Source: Streptomyces sp. JHA26
Lineage (GTDB): Bacteria; Actinomycetota; Actinomycetes; Streptomycetales; Streptomycetaceae
Assembly: GCF_002005565.1 (NCBI RefSeq)
Contig: NZ_BDJC01000014.1
Location: 1 to 64,000, forward strand
Length of the DNA stretch: 64,000 nt
Direction: 5' to 3'
The position numbers and the translations under genes are program-made. Shown here one piece after another: positions 34,182-42,131 of the stretch. A model generated the notes under the pieces. That model saw only the letters and a list, made by a program, of their open reading frames with translations, was not told where the DNA came from and made no database searches. Numbering within the stretch: position 1 is the stretch's first letter; each line of letters starts with the position of its first letter.

Positions 34182-34865
34182 ATGACCACTCCTGCCGATG
34201 TGCACGACGTACGCGACCCCGAGCTGCCCGGGCGGCTGCTGGCCGTCGAACGGGACGAACTGGTGCCGCTGCTGCGGTCCCGGGCGGACGGCGACTTCGC
34301 GCTGCCCGTGGTGGCGTGTCCGGGCTGGACCGTGCGGGACGTGCTGGCGCACTGCTCCTCCGCGTTGATGCGGGTGGTGGAGCGGCGCTTCGAGAAGGGC
34401 GTCTTCTCGCCCGCGTCCAACGCCCGGGACATCGCCGAGCGCGCCGACTGGCCGAACGCCCGCATCGTCGACGAGCTGGAACGCGGCATGACCGAGGCCG
34501 GGCCCGTGATCGGCCGCGCCGGCGGGGTCCTGGACCGGGTCGCGCTGGGCGAGTGGGTGCACGCCGGCGACGTGCGGGTCGCCTTCGGCGAGCCGGGGGC
34601 CTACGCGGGGCGCGGGCTGCCGGACGCGCTCGCGCTGCTGACCACCGTCACGCGGGACCTCGGACACGTCCCCCTGCACGCCGACCTCGACGACGTGGAC
34701 GAACCGCTGAAGCTGGGGGAGGCGAGCGGTGAGCGCACGCCGGGGCGGTTCATCGGTGACGCGGCGACGCTGGTGCGGCTGTACGCGGGGCGGCCGGTGG
34801 ACGACGGGGCCCGGTACGAGCTGGCCGGGGTCGAGGCGGCGGAGCTGAACATCTTCGGGGGCTGA
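34182..34865 (+). CDS. maleylpyruvate isomerase/DinB-like protein
   Basis: A 227-residue protein of the mycothiol-dependent maleylpyruvate isomerase-like family. The N-terminal helix pair and CPGWTVRDVLAHCSSAL are diagnostic; the family normally binds a metal through His residues of a four-helix bundle (AHCSS, then ALGEWVHAGDVRVAFG). The C-terminal 80 residues form the alpha/beta domain of the family. It may transfer or remove mycothiol; the substrate is unknown. ATG 34182 has a GGAG site just upstream. It resembles the first domain of the fusion protein encoded 1.7 kb away. Confidence 0.82.
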   Translation: MTTPADVHDVRDPELPGRLLAVERDELVPLLRSRADGDFALPVVACPGWTVRDVLAHCSSALMRVVERRFEKGVFSPASNARDIAERADWPNARIVDELERGMTEAGPVIGRAGGVLDRVALGEWVHAGDVRVAFGEPGAYAGRGLPDALALLTTVTRDLGHVPLHADLDDVDEPLKLGEASGERTPGRFIGDAATLVRLYAGRPVDDGARYELAGVEAAELNIFGG

Positions 34866-34910
34866 TCGCAGGGCGGGGGCGTCTCGCGGCGGTGACGGGC
34901 GTAGGCTTGG

Positions 34911-34926
34911 ATTGGACTAGACCTGT
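34911..34926. promoter_or_regulatory. DasR-like (dre) site before cutC
   Basis: ATTGGACTAGACCTGT matches 13 of 16 positions of the dre consensus. It ends 40 bp upstream of the cutC ATG, a good position for repression. Confidence 0.6.
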
Positions 34927-34966
34927 AGTGGTCCGAGAAGCCCGACGAGCCGACGAATGGGGCCCC

Positions 34967-35656
34967 ATGAGCAAGCGTGCAGTCCTGGAGGTGATCGCCC
35001 TCGACGTCGAGGACGCGGTCGCCGCCCAGGCCGGAGGCGCGGATCGCCTCGAACTGGTCACCGACATGGCGGCCGACGGACTCACCCCGTCGGTCCCGAC
35101 CGTCGCCGCGATCCGCGCCGCCGTCGACATCGACGTACGGGTGATGCTGCGGCTCGCGGACGGGTTCGCCGCCGGGGACGTCGAGCGGCTGGTGGACGTC
35201 GCCGGGGAGATGCGGGGGGTCGGCGCGGACCAGTTCGTGCTCGGGTTCCTCGACGCGGACGGGGACGTGGACCTGGCGGCCGTGGAGCGGGTCGCCGGGG
35301 CGCTGGAGGGGTGCCGGTGGACGTTCCACCGCGCCATCGACCGGGCCGCGGACCGTGGCGCGGTGCGCAAGCGGCTCGCCGACTTCCCCGGCCTGGACAC
35401 GTACCTGACCGCCGGGGCGGCCGGGGGCGTGGACGAGGGCCTGGGCGTGCTGCTCGCCGAGGCGCGGCGGCGGGGCGAACCGGGGTACGAGCAGCAGCTG
35501 CTGGTCGGCGGCGGCCTGCGGCTGGAGCACGTGCCGGGACTGCTGGACGCGGGGATCGACGGTTTCCACATCGGCGGCGCCGCACGGCCCGCCGGGTGGG
35601 ACGGGCCGGTGTCGGCGGAGGCGGTCGCGGAGTGGCGGCGGATGCTGAGCGCGTAG
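34967..35656 (+). CDS. cutC: CutC family protein
   Basis: A 229-residue TIM-barrel protein of the CutC family, historically linked to copper homeostasis but of uncertain biochemical role. Signature segments: LEVIALDVEDAVAAQAGGADRLELV, GLTPS, VLGFLDADGDVDL, WTFHRAID and LLVGGGLRLEHVPGLL. Length is normal. The ATG was chosen over an upstream in-frame ATG because the longer form reads through the promoter. A DasR-like site upstream suggests a link to aminosugar metabolism instead of copper. Confidence 0.9.
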   Translation: MSKRAVLEVIALDVEDAVAAQAGGADRLELVTDMAADGLTPSVPTVAAIRAAVDIDVRVMLRLADGFAAGDVERLVDVAGEMRGVGADQFVLGFLDADGDVDLAAVERVAGALEGCRWTFHRAIDRAADRGAVRKRLADFPGLDTYLTAGAAGGVDEGLGVLLAEARRRGEPGYEQQLLVGGGLRLEHVPGLLDAGIDGFHIGGAARPAGWDGPVSAEAVAEWRRMLSA

Positions 35657-35764
35657 TGGCCCCGCCGGGCGGCCGCGTGGCGGCGTAGCCGGGGGCCGGC
35701 GGTGCTCGCGGGTGCCCCGCGCCGGTGCCGGCCTGGGGTGGGGTGCGTGGCTTGGCGCTGCGGG

Positions 35765-35850
35765 GTGCCTCTCCCGGAGGGGGTACCCCCAGCGCCCCCC
35801 TGTGCCACCCCGGGGTACCTCCCGGGCCGTTCGGGTACGGGGGGAGGCAC
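35765..35850. terminator. possible long stem-loop between cutC and helicase gene
   Basis: GTGCCTC (35765-35771) pairs with GAGGCAC (35844-35850), and the interior has further G/C pairing, including the self-complementary GGGGGTACCCCC. It lies between two convergent genes. The rest of the 205-bp gap shows nothing else. Confidence 0.4.
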
Positions 35851-35861
35851 GCTGCCCGCAG

Positions 35862-37922
35862 CTACGCCGGCACGGGTGCCTGCAGCTGGGGTGGTAGTGC
35901 CGTCGCGTGCGTCACGAGCAGGCCCGAGACCGCTCGGGTCAGGCAGACGTACAGGCGGCGCAGGCCCGTCCGCTCGTCGGGCTCGCCGTCGACCACGGCC
36001 TGCGGCTCGTCCAGGACGACGTAGTCGTACTCCAGGCCCTTGGCCAGCGAGGCCGGGACCAGGGTGAGACGGGTGGCCCGCGTCGTCTCCTCGCCCGGGC
36101 CGACGAAGCCGATCCCCGCCGCCCCCAGGGCCTCCGCCAGCTCCGGCACCCGCGCGTCCGCGGCGATCAGGCCGACCGAGCCCTCCCGGTCCAGCAGCTC
36201 GCGGCAGGCCGCCACCGCGTCGGCCGTGCCGTCCGCGGCCGGGCGGATCTCGAAGAAGCCCGGGTTCTCGCGGATCGACGCCACCGGCGTCAGACCGGGC
36301 GCGATGTGCGGCAGCAGCCGGGAGGCGTACGAGATGACGTCCGTCGGCACGCGGAAACCGGCCGTCAGCTCCTCGATCACCGCCTCGCCCTTGCCCAGGT
36401 GGGCCAGCGCCTCCTCCCAGCTGCGCGTCGCCCAGGGCGTGGTGCCCTGCGCCAGGTCGCCGAGGACGGTCGCCGAGCCGGTGGTGCAGCGCCGGCCCAC
36501 CGCCCGGTACTGCATGGGGGAGAGGTCCTGCGCCTCGTCGAGGACCACGTGTCCCAGGGAGTGGGTGCGCTCGATCAGGTCGGTCGCCTCGTCGACCAGC
36601 ACGGCGTCGGCGGGCGACCACCTGGCGGACTTCACCGAGCGGGCCGGCCTCGCCCACAGGATCGCCTTCCGCTCGTCCTCGGTGAGGACGCCCTCGGAGT
36701 GCTCGGCGAGGAAGTCCGCGTCCGTGAGGAGACGCAGGACGAGCCTGGCCGGATCCACCTGCGGCCAGATCGCCTTCACCGCCGCCTTCACCGCGGCGTT
36801 GCGCGCCACCGCGTTCTGCACCCGGTCGTCCGGTGCCTCGCCCGCCCGTTCCATCTGCACCAGCACCGCGTGCGCGATCCGCTGCGGGAGGGCCTCGCGG
36901 GCGGCGCCGTAGCGGATGTCGCGGTCGAGCAGCTCGCGGACGATCTCCTCCAGCTCGTACACCGCCACCCGCCAGCGGCGCGAGCCGCGCACGACCACGA
37001 TCCCCTCGGTGGGCGGCGTGACGTGCGCGTACAGGGCCCTGCGCAGCACCTCCGCCATCCGCGCGTCGCCCTTGATCACCGCCGCCGCGGCGTCGTCCGC
37101 GCCGCGCACCTCGACGTGCGCGACCAGGTCGTCGACGGTGGCCTGCCGGACCGTCAGCTCGCCGAGTGCGGGCAGCACCTGCTCGATGTAGTGCAGGAAG
37201 GACCTGTTCGGCCCGATGACGAGGGTGCCGGTGCGGGCGAGCCGCTCGCGGTGGGCGTACAGGAGGTAGGCGACCCGGTGCAGGCCGACGGCGGTCTTGC
37301 CGGTGCCGGGGCCGCCCTGCACGCAGACCGATCCGGCGAGTCCGGCGCGCACGATCTCGTCCTGTTCGGGCTGGATCGTCGCCACGATGTCGCGCATCGG
37401 GCCGACGCGGGGCCGCTCGATCTCCTGCTGGAGCAGCTTGCTGGTGGCCTCGGCCTCGGCCGGGTCCGACAGGTGCTCGTCCTCGTACGCCGTGAGGTCC
37501 CCGCCGGTGTACCCGAAGCGGCGGCGCAGCCCGACGTCCATCGGGTCCTTCTTCGACGCCCGGTAGAACGGCTGCGACACCGGCGCACGCCAGTCGATCA
37601 CCATCGGGTCGCCGTCCGCGTCGTGCACGTGCCGGCGCCCGATGTAGAACCGTTCGCCCTCCGCTCCCTCCGCGTCCTCCGCCCCCGGGGCGTGCAGGTA
37701 GTCGAGGCGGCCGAAGAACAGCGGGGTGTCGCTGAGGTCGGCCAGCGCCTTGATGCGCTCCTCGATCTGGTTCTCCAGGACGGCGGCGTTGACCCAGTTC
37801 GCGGTGACGTCGGTGATGTCGAGGGACTCGACGTCCTCCCGCATGCCGCGCAGCGCGGCACGGGACGCGGCGAGGTGGGCGCGCTCGCGGGACAGGGGGT
37901 CGTCGTGGACGGGCGTGGACAA
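35862..37922 (-). CDS. HelD-like superfamily I helicase/RNA polymerase-recycling ATPase
   Basis: A 686-residue UvrD/HelD-type ATPase. The N-terminal about 100 residues are helical and probably coiled coil. Walker A GGPGTGKTA is at about residues 207-215, Walker B is HVVLDEAQDLSPMQY, and motif VI is LYVCLTRAVSGLLV. No nuclease domain is present. Actinobacterial HelD proteins dissociate stalled RNA polymerase, and one Streptomyces member (HelR) also protects from rifampicin; which paralogue this is cannot be decided. The TTG start is supported by GGAGG at 7-bp spacing. Confidence 0.88.
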   Translation of the reverse strand: MSTPVHDDPLSRERAHLAASRAALRGMREDVESLDITDVTANWVNAAVLENQIEERIKALADLSDTPLFFGRLDYLHAPGAEDAEGAEGERFYIGRRHVHDADGDPMVIDWRAPVSQPFYRASKKDPMDVGLRRRFGYTGGDLTAYEDEHLSDPAEAEATSKLLQQEIERPRVGPMRDIVATIQPEQDEIVRAGLAGSVCVQGGPGTGKTAVGLHRVAYLLYAHRERLARTGTLVIGPNRSFLHYIEQVLPALGELTVRQATVDDLVAHVEVRGADDAAAAVIKGDARMAEVLRRALYAHVTPPTEGIVVVRGSRRWRVAVYELEEIVRELLDRDIRYGAAREALPQRIAHAVLVQMERAGEAPDDRVQNAVARNAAVKAAVKAIWPQVDPARLVLRLLTDADFLAEHSEGVLTEDERKAILWARPARSVKSARWSPADAVLVDEATDLIERTHSLGHVVLDEAQDLSPMQYRAVGRRCTTGSATVLGDLAQGTTPWATRSWEEALAHLGKGEAVIEELTAGFRVPTDVISYASRLLPHIAPGLTPVASIRENPGFFEIRPAADGTADAVAACRELLDREGSVGLIAADARVPELAEALGAAGIGFVGPGEETTRATRLTLVPASLAKGLEYDYVVLDEPQAVVDGEPDERTGLRRLYVCLTRAVSGLLVTHATALPPQLQAPVPA

Positions 37923-38075
37923 GAGCGTGCCTCCGGATGACCTGCGGTTCGGTGGGCGCGGGCTGCGCGGTGGGCCGGCCGGTTTCCGTCCGGACGGCGG
38001 CGCTCCGTGAGGGGAGGCGGGCAAGAGCGGAGATTCTAGGGCGCGGGGCCGGTGCGGGCCAAACGGTTTTGCGCG

Positions 38076-38171
38076 CCGGGCGGGACGGCGGACGGAACAC
38101 CGGGCGGGACGCCGGACGGAGCGCCAGGTAGGACGCCGGACGGAGCACCGGGCGGGACGGCGGGGCCGGCA
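38076..38171. repeat. 24-bp tandem repeat, four copies
   Basis: Four head-to-tail 24-bp units start CCGGGCGGGACG or a close variant, at 38076, 38100, 38124 and 38148; the last is the most diverged. They lie in the 269-bp gap between the helicase start and the next gene. The rest of that gap shows no feature. Confidence 0.85.
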
Positions 38172-38191
38172 CGCCCCCGTGGCCGCCCCGG

Positions 38192-39079
38192 TCAGCTCGT
38201 ACGCGCCGACCCGTCCGTTTCCCGTACGCCGGGCACGCCGACCGGCCGCCGCCCCGGACCCGTGGTCAGCGAGGCGAGCAGGGCGAGCCGCTCGGCGTCC
38301 TCGGTCCCCGGCGCGGCGTGGTAGAGCGCGAGCGTCATCCCGTCGGCGCCGTCGACGTCCAGTTTCGACATGGTGAGGTTCAGCCGGCCGACCTGCGGAT
38401 GGTTCATCCCGATCGTCCCGTTGCCCGGCGGCCGCACGTCGTGGCGTGCCCACACCCGTCGGAACTCCTCGCTGGCCAGGGACAGTTCGCCGACGAGCTG
38501 GACGACCCGCGGGTCGTCGACGTCCGACCCGAGCCGTCGGCGGAACGCGGCGACGCACCGGGCCGCCGTGTGCGTCCAGTCCGTGTGCAGCGCCTGCTCG
38601 GAGGGGTCGAGGAAGAACGACCGGAGCCGGTTCTCCCCCACCCGTGCGCTCGGGACCAGCGCGGTGGCGAGCGCGTTGGCCGCGATCACGTCGAGGGTCC
38701 GGTCCGTCACGAAGGCCGGCAGCCCGATCGCCCCGAGCAGCTGTGCGGTGGCCGGCGGAACGGTCCGTCGCCGGGGCCGGCGGCGGGTGCGGGGGCGTGG
38801 CGCGGCGAGCTGGTGGAGGTAGCCCGTGGCGGTGTCGTCGAGCCGGAACACCCGGGCCAGCGCGTCGAGGACCTGCGCCGACGGGTTGCGGTCGCGGCCC
38901 TGCTCGAGCCGCAGGTAGTAGTCGGAGCTGATCCCGGCGAGCATGGCCACCTCCTCACGGCGCAGCCCCGGCACCCGGCGCATCCCGTGCACCGGCAGGC
39001 CGATGTCCTCGGGCGTCACCAGCTCCCGGCGCGCCCGGAGGTAGTCACCGAGCAGGTTCTCCTCAGGCATGTCCTTCAT
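38192..39079 (-). CDS. XRE regulator with MmyB-like ligand-binding domain
   Basis: A 295-residue DNA-binding regulator. The N-terminal helix-turn-helix shows the family signature RRVPGLRREEVAMLAGISSDYYLRLEQGRDRNPS. The rest is the MmyB-like domain (YLHQLAAPRP, PAFVTDRTLDVIAANALA, and an RHDVRPPGNG-type C-terminal signature), which in crystal structures binds a fatty acid-like ligand. ATG 39070 is an alternative start and gives a more usual N-terminus. It is divergent from an aldo-keto reductase gene, the usual arrangement for such regulators and their target oxidoreductase. Confidence 0.9.
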   Translation of the reverse strand: MKDMPEENLLGDYLRARRELVTPEDIGLPVHGMRRVPGLRREEVAMLAGISSDYYLRLEQGRDRNPSAQVLDALARVFRLDDTATGYLHQLAAPRPRTRRRPRRRTVPPATAQLLGAIGLPAFVTDRTLDVIAANALATALVPSARVGENRLRSFFLDPSEQALHTDWTHTAARCVAAFRRRLGSDVDDPRVVQLVGELSLASEEFRRVWARHDVRPPGNGTIGMNHPQVGRLNLTMSKLDVDGADGMTLALYHAAPGTEDAERLALLASLTTGPGRRPVGVPGVRETDGSARTS

Positions 39080-39118
39080 GCTAGGCGCGCGGTGCCGCCC
39101 GTCCCTGTCCCTGTCACT

Positions 39119-39141
39119 CCCAGGATCGGCAGGAACCTGGG
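39119..39141. promoter_or_regulatory. inverted repeat between XRE regulator and aldo-keto reductase
   Basis: CCCAGG and CCTGGG with an 11-bp spacer lie in the 93-bp divergent promoter region, 32 bp upstream of the reductase ATG. They are a plausible operator for the MmyB-type regulator. Confidence 0.45.
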
Positions 39142-39172
39142 CGGGCCGGCCGGGGGCGTGGACGGTGGGGGC

Positions 39173-40069
39173 ATGAGCACTCCGACCACATCCACCCCCT
39201 CCCTCCCCGGCGGCACCTGGACGATGGGCGACCTGACCGTCACCCGGTTCGGCTACGGGGCCATGCAGCTGACCGGCCCCGGCGTGATGGGGCCGCCGGC
39301 CGACCACGACGGCGCGCTCGCGGTGCTGCGCGAGGCCGTACGCCTCGGCATCACCCACATCGACACCGCCGACGCCTACGGGCCGCACGTCACCAACCGG
39401 CTGATCCGCGAGGCGCTGCACCCCTACCCCGACTCGCTGCACCTCGTGACCAAGGTCGGCGCGGTCCGCGACGCGCAGGGCGGCTGGCCCCCGGCCCGTG
39501 AGCCGGACGATCTGCGCCGGGCCGTCCACAGCAACCTCGAAGCCCTCGGCGTCGAGACGCTGGACCTCGTCAACCTCCGCCTCGGCGACGCCACGGGCCC
39601 GCGGCCCGGCTCGCTCGCCGAGGCCTACGGGACCCTCGTCGACCTCCAGCGGCAGGGCCTGATCCGCCACCTCGGCCTGAGCAACGCCACCGCCGACCAG
39701 ATCGCCGAGGCGCGGACCATCGCCCCGTTCGTCTGCGTGCAGAACCTCTACAACCTCGCCCACCGCCAGGACGACGACCTCGTCGACCGGCTCGCCGAGC
39801 AGGGCGTCGCCTACGTGCCGTTCTTCCCGCTGGGCGGCTTCAGCCCCCTGCAGTCCTCGGTGCTCTCGGCCGTGGCCGCCCGGCTCGGCGCCCGCCCGAT
39901 GTCGGTCGCCCTGGCCTGGCTGCTGCACCGGTCGCCCAACATCCTGCTCATCCCCGGGACCTCGTCGGTGGCGCACCTGCGGGAGAACATCACCGGCGCG
40001 GGCCTGGCCCTGTCCGAGGAGGACCTCGCCGAGCTGGACACGATCGGCCGCCGACCCGCCGTCCCCTAG
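39173..40069 (+). CDS. aldo-keto reductase
   Basis: A 298-residue NADPH-dependent TIM-barrel oxidoreductase. The catalytic Asp and Tyr lie in HIDTADAYGPH and the Lys in LVTKVG. The position normally holding the catalytic His (family pattern DLxxxH) reads LDLVNLRLGD, so His is replaced; the YdbC-like AKR subgroup shares this change. The C-terminal NADPH segment is LLIPGTSSVAHLREN. The substrate is unknown. It is probably controlled by the divergent MmyB-type regulator. Confidence 0.9.
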   Translation: MSTPTTSTPSLPGGTWTMGDLTVTRFGYGAMQLTGPGVMGPPADHDGALAVLREAVRLGITHIDTADAYGPHVTNRLIREALHPYPDSLHLVTKVGAVRDAQGGWPPAREPDDLRRAVHSNLEALGVETLDLVNLRLGDATGPRPGSLAEAYGTLVDLQRQGLIRHLGLSNATADQIAEARTIAPFVCVQNLYNLAHRQDDDLVDRLAEQGVAYVPFFPLGGFSPLQSSVLSAVAARLGARPMSVALAWLLHRSPNILLIPGTSSVAHLRENITGAGLALSEEDLAELDTIGRRPAVP

Positions 40070-40076
40070 GGGATGC

Positions 40077-40100
40077 CCCGTCCCGCCCGAGGGGGACGGG
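40077..40100 (+). terminator. hairpin after the aldo-keto reductase gene
   Basis: CCCGTCCC and GGGACGGG form an 8-bp perfect stem with an 8-nt loop, starting 8 bp after the stop codon. Confidence 0.7.
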
Positions 40101-40185
40101 TCGCCCCGGAGGCGTACGCGGAGGGCCCGCGGGCCGGTCCCTCCGGCCGATGCCCGTGCCGGGGGCGGAGGGCAACCATGGAGGC

Positions 40186-40371
40186 ATGAGCGCAGCGACC
40201 CTCCACCCCACCACACCGCCGTTGCGGCCGACCGGCGCGACCTCGCTCCGGAGCGGTCACCCGCACCGCCTCGGCGACGCCCTGCGCGCCGCGAGGGTGT
40301 TCCTCGGCGCCGCCTTCGACGTGGTGATCCTCGGTGAGTACGGCGAGGAGGCGGGCGTCCGCCGCAGGTAG
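40186..40371 (+). CDS. small hypothetical protein
   Basis: A 61-residue basic protein (SAATLHPTTPPLRPTGATSL, then HRLGDALRAARVFLGAAFDVVILGEYGEEAGVRRR). The C-terminal half has one amphipathic or weakly hydrophobic helix. I recall similar short proteins in other Streptomyces but no function. The ATG has GGAGG immediately before it, closer than ideal. It could be non-coding. Confidence 0.45.
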   Translation: MSAATLHPTTPPLRPTGATSLRSGHPHRLGDALRAARVFLGAAFDVVILGEYGEEAGVRRR

Positions 40372-40390
40372 GCGGCGCCCCCTTCGACCG

Positions 40391-40420
40391 GCCCGGGCCG
40401 GACCGGGCCGGACCGGGCCG
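40391..40420. repeat. 10-bp tandem repeat, three units
   Basis: GCCCGGGCCG followed by two copies of GACCGGGCCG lies between two convergent stop codons. The region is strongly self-complementary and may serve as a terminator. Confidence 0.6.
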
Positions 40421-40456
40421 GCCCGCGCGGCGGCCGTCGCGCCCGTGGCCGGCCGG

Positions 40457-41248
40457 CTACCCGTGATCCGGGCGCGGCCCGGTGGTGCCGTCCGAGGCTC
40501 CTTCGGGTTTCGTGTGGAGGACCTCGCGGGCCTGCTCGGCGGCGCGGGTGATCGCCTCCGAGATGAAGTCGAGGTAGCGGGCGATGTTCTCCAGGCGTGT
40601 GGCGGCCGGCGTGCCGCGTCCCATGACGCCGACGCCCTGCCGTGAGGTCTCGGCGACCTGGGCGGTGGACCGGGCGCTGGCCACCATCGACTGGTGCCAG
40701 ATGTCGTCGTCGACGACGTAGCGCTCACGGCGGCCTTCTTCGCGTTCCCGGCGGACGAGCCCCTGGTCCTCCAGGAACGTGACCGCCTTGGAGATGGACG
40801 CCGGGGAGACCTCGAGGCGCCGGGCGAGTTCGGCGGCGGTGAGGCTGCCGCTGTCGGTGAGGGTCAGGCAGGCCATGACCCTGGCCATCATCTTGGGCGT
40901 GCCCGACGCTATGAAGACGGTGGTGAGCGTCTCCTCGTACGCGCGCACGGCCTCCGCGTCGCGTCCGTGCTCCTCCTGGAGCGCCTTCGGTCCCCGGGGT
41001 GCGGTCTGTCTGCGCCGGTGGGCGCGGTGCTCGGTGGCGCGGTGGGCCAGGTCCGCGCGGTAGGAGGTGGGGCCGCCGTTGCGCATCACCTCGCGCGTGA
41101 TCGTCGAGGTGGGACGGTCCAGACGCCGGGCGATCTCCGCGTAGGCGAGCCCGTCGGCCAGTCCCGTCGCGATCTGCTGGCGTTCCTGCTGGGTGAGCCT
41201 GCCTCCTGGCAACGCGGCCTCCTTCGTGGTCCGTGGTGGCTCCAGCAT
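40457..41248 (-). CDS. MarR/GbsR-like regulator with N-terminal HTH_38 domain
   Basis: A 263-residue protein with two DNA-binding domains. Residues about 15-60 form an IS30-transposase-like HTH_38 (LTQQERQQIATGLADGLAYA, RPTSTITREVMRNGG). Residues about 95-230 form a winged helix of the MarR/GbsR type (LTAAELARRLEVSPASISKA, then a wing with EEGRRERYVVDDD). It is divergent from the DUF4097/ABC-exporter operon. The intervening DNA holds many TGCAACG half-sites that probably bind it. The double domain may explain the dense array. The start is ATG 41248; a TTG 15 bp upstream is less likely. Confidence 0.85.
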   Translation of the reverse strand: MLEPPRTTKEAALPGGRLTQQERQQIATGLADGLAYAEIARRLDRPTSTITREVMRNGGPTSYRADLAHRATEHRAHRRRQTAPRGPKALQEEHGRDAEAVRAYEETLTTVFIASGTPKMMARVMACLTLTDSGSLTAAELARRLEVSPASISKAVTFLEDQGLVRREREEGRRERYVVDDDIWHQSMVASARSTAQVAETSRQGVGVMGRGTPAATRLENIARYLDFISEAITRAAEQAREVLHTKPEGASDGTTGPRPDHG

Positions 41249-41267
41249 AGCGTTCACTCTCAATTCA

Positions 41268-41390
41268 TTGCAACGGAACGGGTTCTTCTGTTGCGTTAGA
41301 TTTCAATCCGTTGCAACGATATTGCAGCTCTGAGCTGTGTAAACAATCTTCTTATGCAACGAATCTGTTGCCGCAAACATGAATGCAACG
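41268..41390. promoter_or_regulatory. array of TGCAACG half-sites (multi-site operator)
   Basis: Half-sites in the divergent region: TTGCAACG (41268-41275), TGTTGCGTT (41289-41297, reverse), the perfect palindrome CGTTGCAACG (41309-41318), GCAAC-N6-GTTGC (41356-41371) and TGCAACG (41384-41390). The DNA is also markedly A+T-rich. The array spans both promoters, 20 bp from the regulator start and 44 bp from the DUF4097 start. Confidence 0.8.
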
Positions 41391-41433
41391 TAGCGTTTCC
41401 GGTGTCAGAAACAACGACCCGAAGGAGCGCACC

Positions 41434-42102
41434 ATGCGGTTCGACACCCCCGCCCCCATCTCCGTCGCCCTCGACGTCCCCGCCGGCCGCATCCGGTTCA
41501 TCGCCGCCGACCGGGCCGACACCGTGGTCGAGGTCCTGCCCGCGGACGCCGGGAAGAGCCGCGACGCGAAGGCGGCGGAGCAGACCAGGGTCGAGTACGG
41601 CGACGGCGTCCTGCGGATCGACGGCCCGCCGGCGAAGAACCAGATCCTCGGTCCGTCCGGATCCGTCGAGATCACCGTCCAGCTGCCCACCGGCTCCCAC
41701 GTCGAGGCGAAGGCCGCCGCCGCGGAGCTGCGGGGCGTCGGACGGCTCGGCGACGTCGTCTTCGAGGGCGCGCAGGGCCCGGTCAAGCTCGACGAGACCG
41801 CGAGCGCCCGCCTCACCGTCCTCGCCGGCGACATCTCGGTCGGCCGTCTGGGCGGCCCCGCCGAGATCAGCACCCAGAAGGGCGACGTCCTGGTCACCGA
41901 GGCCGTGCGCGGCACGGTCACGCTGCGCACCGAGCACGGCGACATCTCCGTCGGCGCCGCCCGCGGGGTCTCCGCCTCCCTGGACGCCGGCACCGGCTAC
42001 GGCCGGATCCGCAACACGCTCGACAACGCCGCCGGCGCCGCCGCCGGCCTGGCCGTCCACGCGACCACCGCCTACGGCGACATCACCGCCCGCAGCCTGT
42101 GA
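41434..42102 (+). CDS. DUF4097-family beta-repeat protein
   Basis: A 222-residue protein of repeating short strands, the DUF4097 type (right-handed beta-helix-like). Recurrent patterns are GDVLVTEAVRGTVTLRTEHG and GDISVG, as in adhesin-like or stress-envelope proteins. No signal peptide or membrane helix is present, so it is cytoplasmic. It has a good GAAGGAG ribosome site and is the first gene of an operon with an ABC exporter: the ATPase ATG is 29 bp downstream. Its role in the exporter system is unknown. Confidence 0.85.
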   Translation: MRFDTPAPISVALDVPAGRIRFIAADRADTVVEVLPADAGKSRDAKAAEQTRVEYGDGVLRIDGPPAKNQILGPSGSVEITVQLPTGSHVEAKAAAAELRGVGRLGDVVFEGAQGPVKLDETASARLTVLAGDISVGRLGGPAEISTQKGDVLVTEAVRGTVTLRTEHGDISVGAARGVSASLDAGTGYGRIRNTLDNAAGAAAGLAVHATTAYGDITARSL

Positions 42103-42131
42103 CCCCCACGGCACCCGAAGGAGAACCCCTC

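Noticed and set aside
35862-37922. Naming the HelD-like gene helR (rifampicin resistance)
   Set aside because: Upstream DNA shows no convincing rifamycin-associated element, and streptomycetes carry more than one HelD paralogue.
40457-40605. An IS30 transposase remnant suggested by HTH_38 in the regulator
   Set aside because: No DDE catalytic domain or terminal repeats are visible, and the protein continues into a full MarR-like domain.
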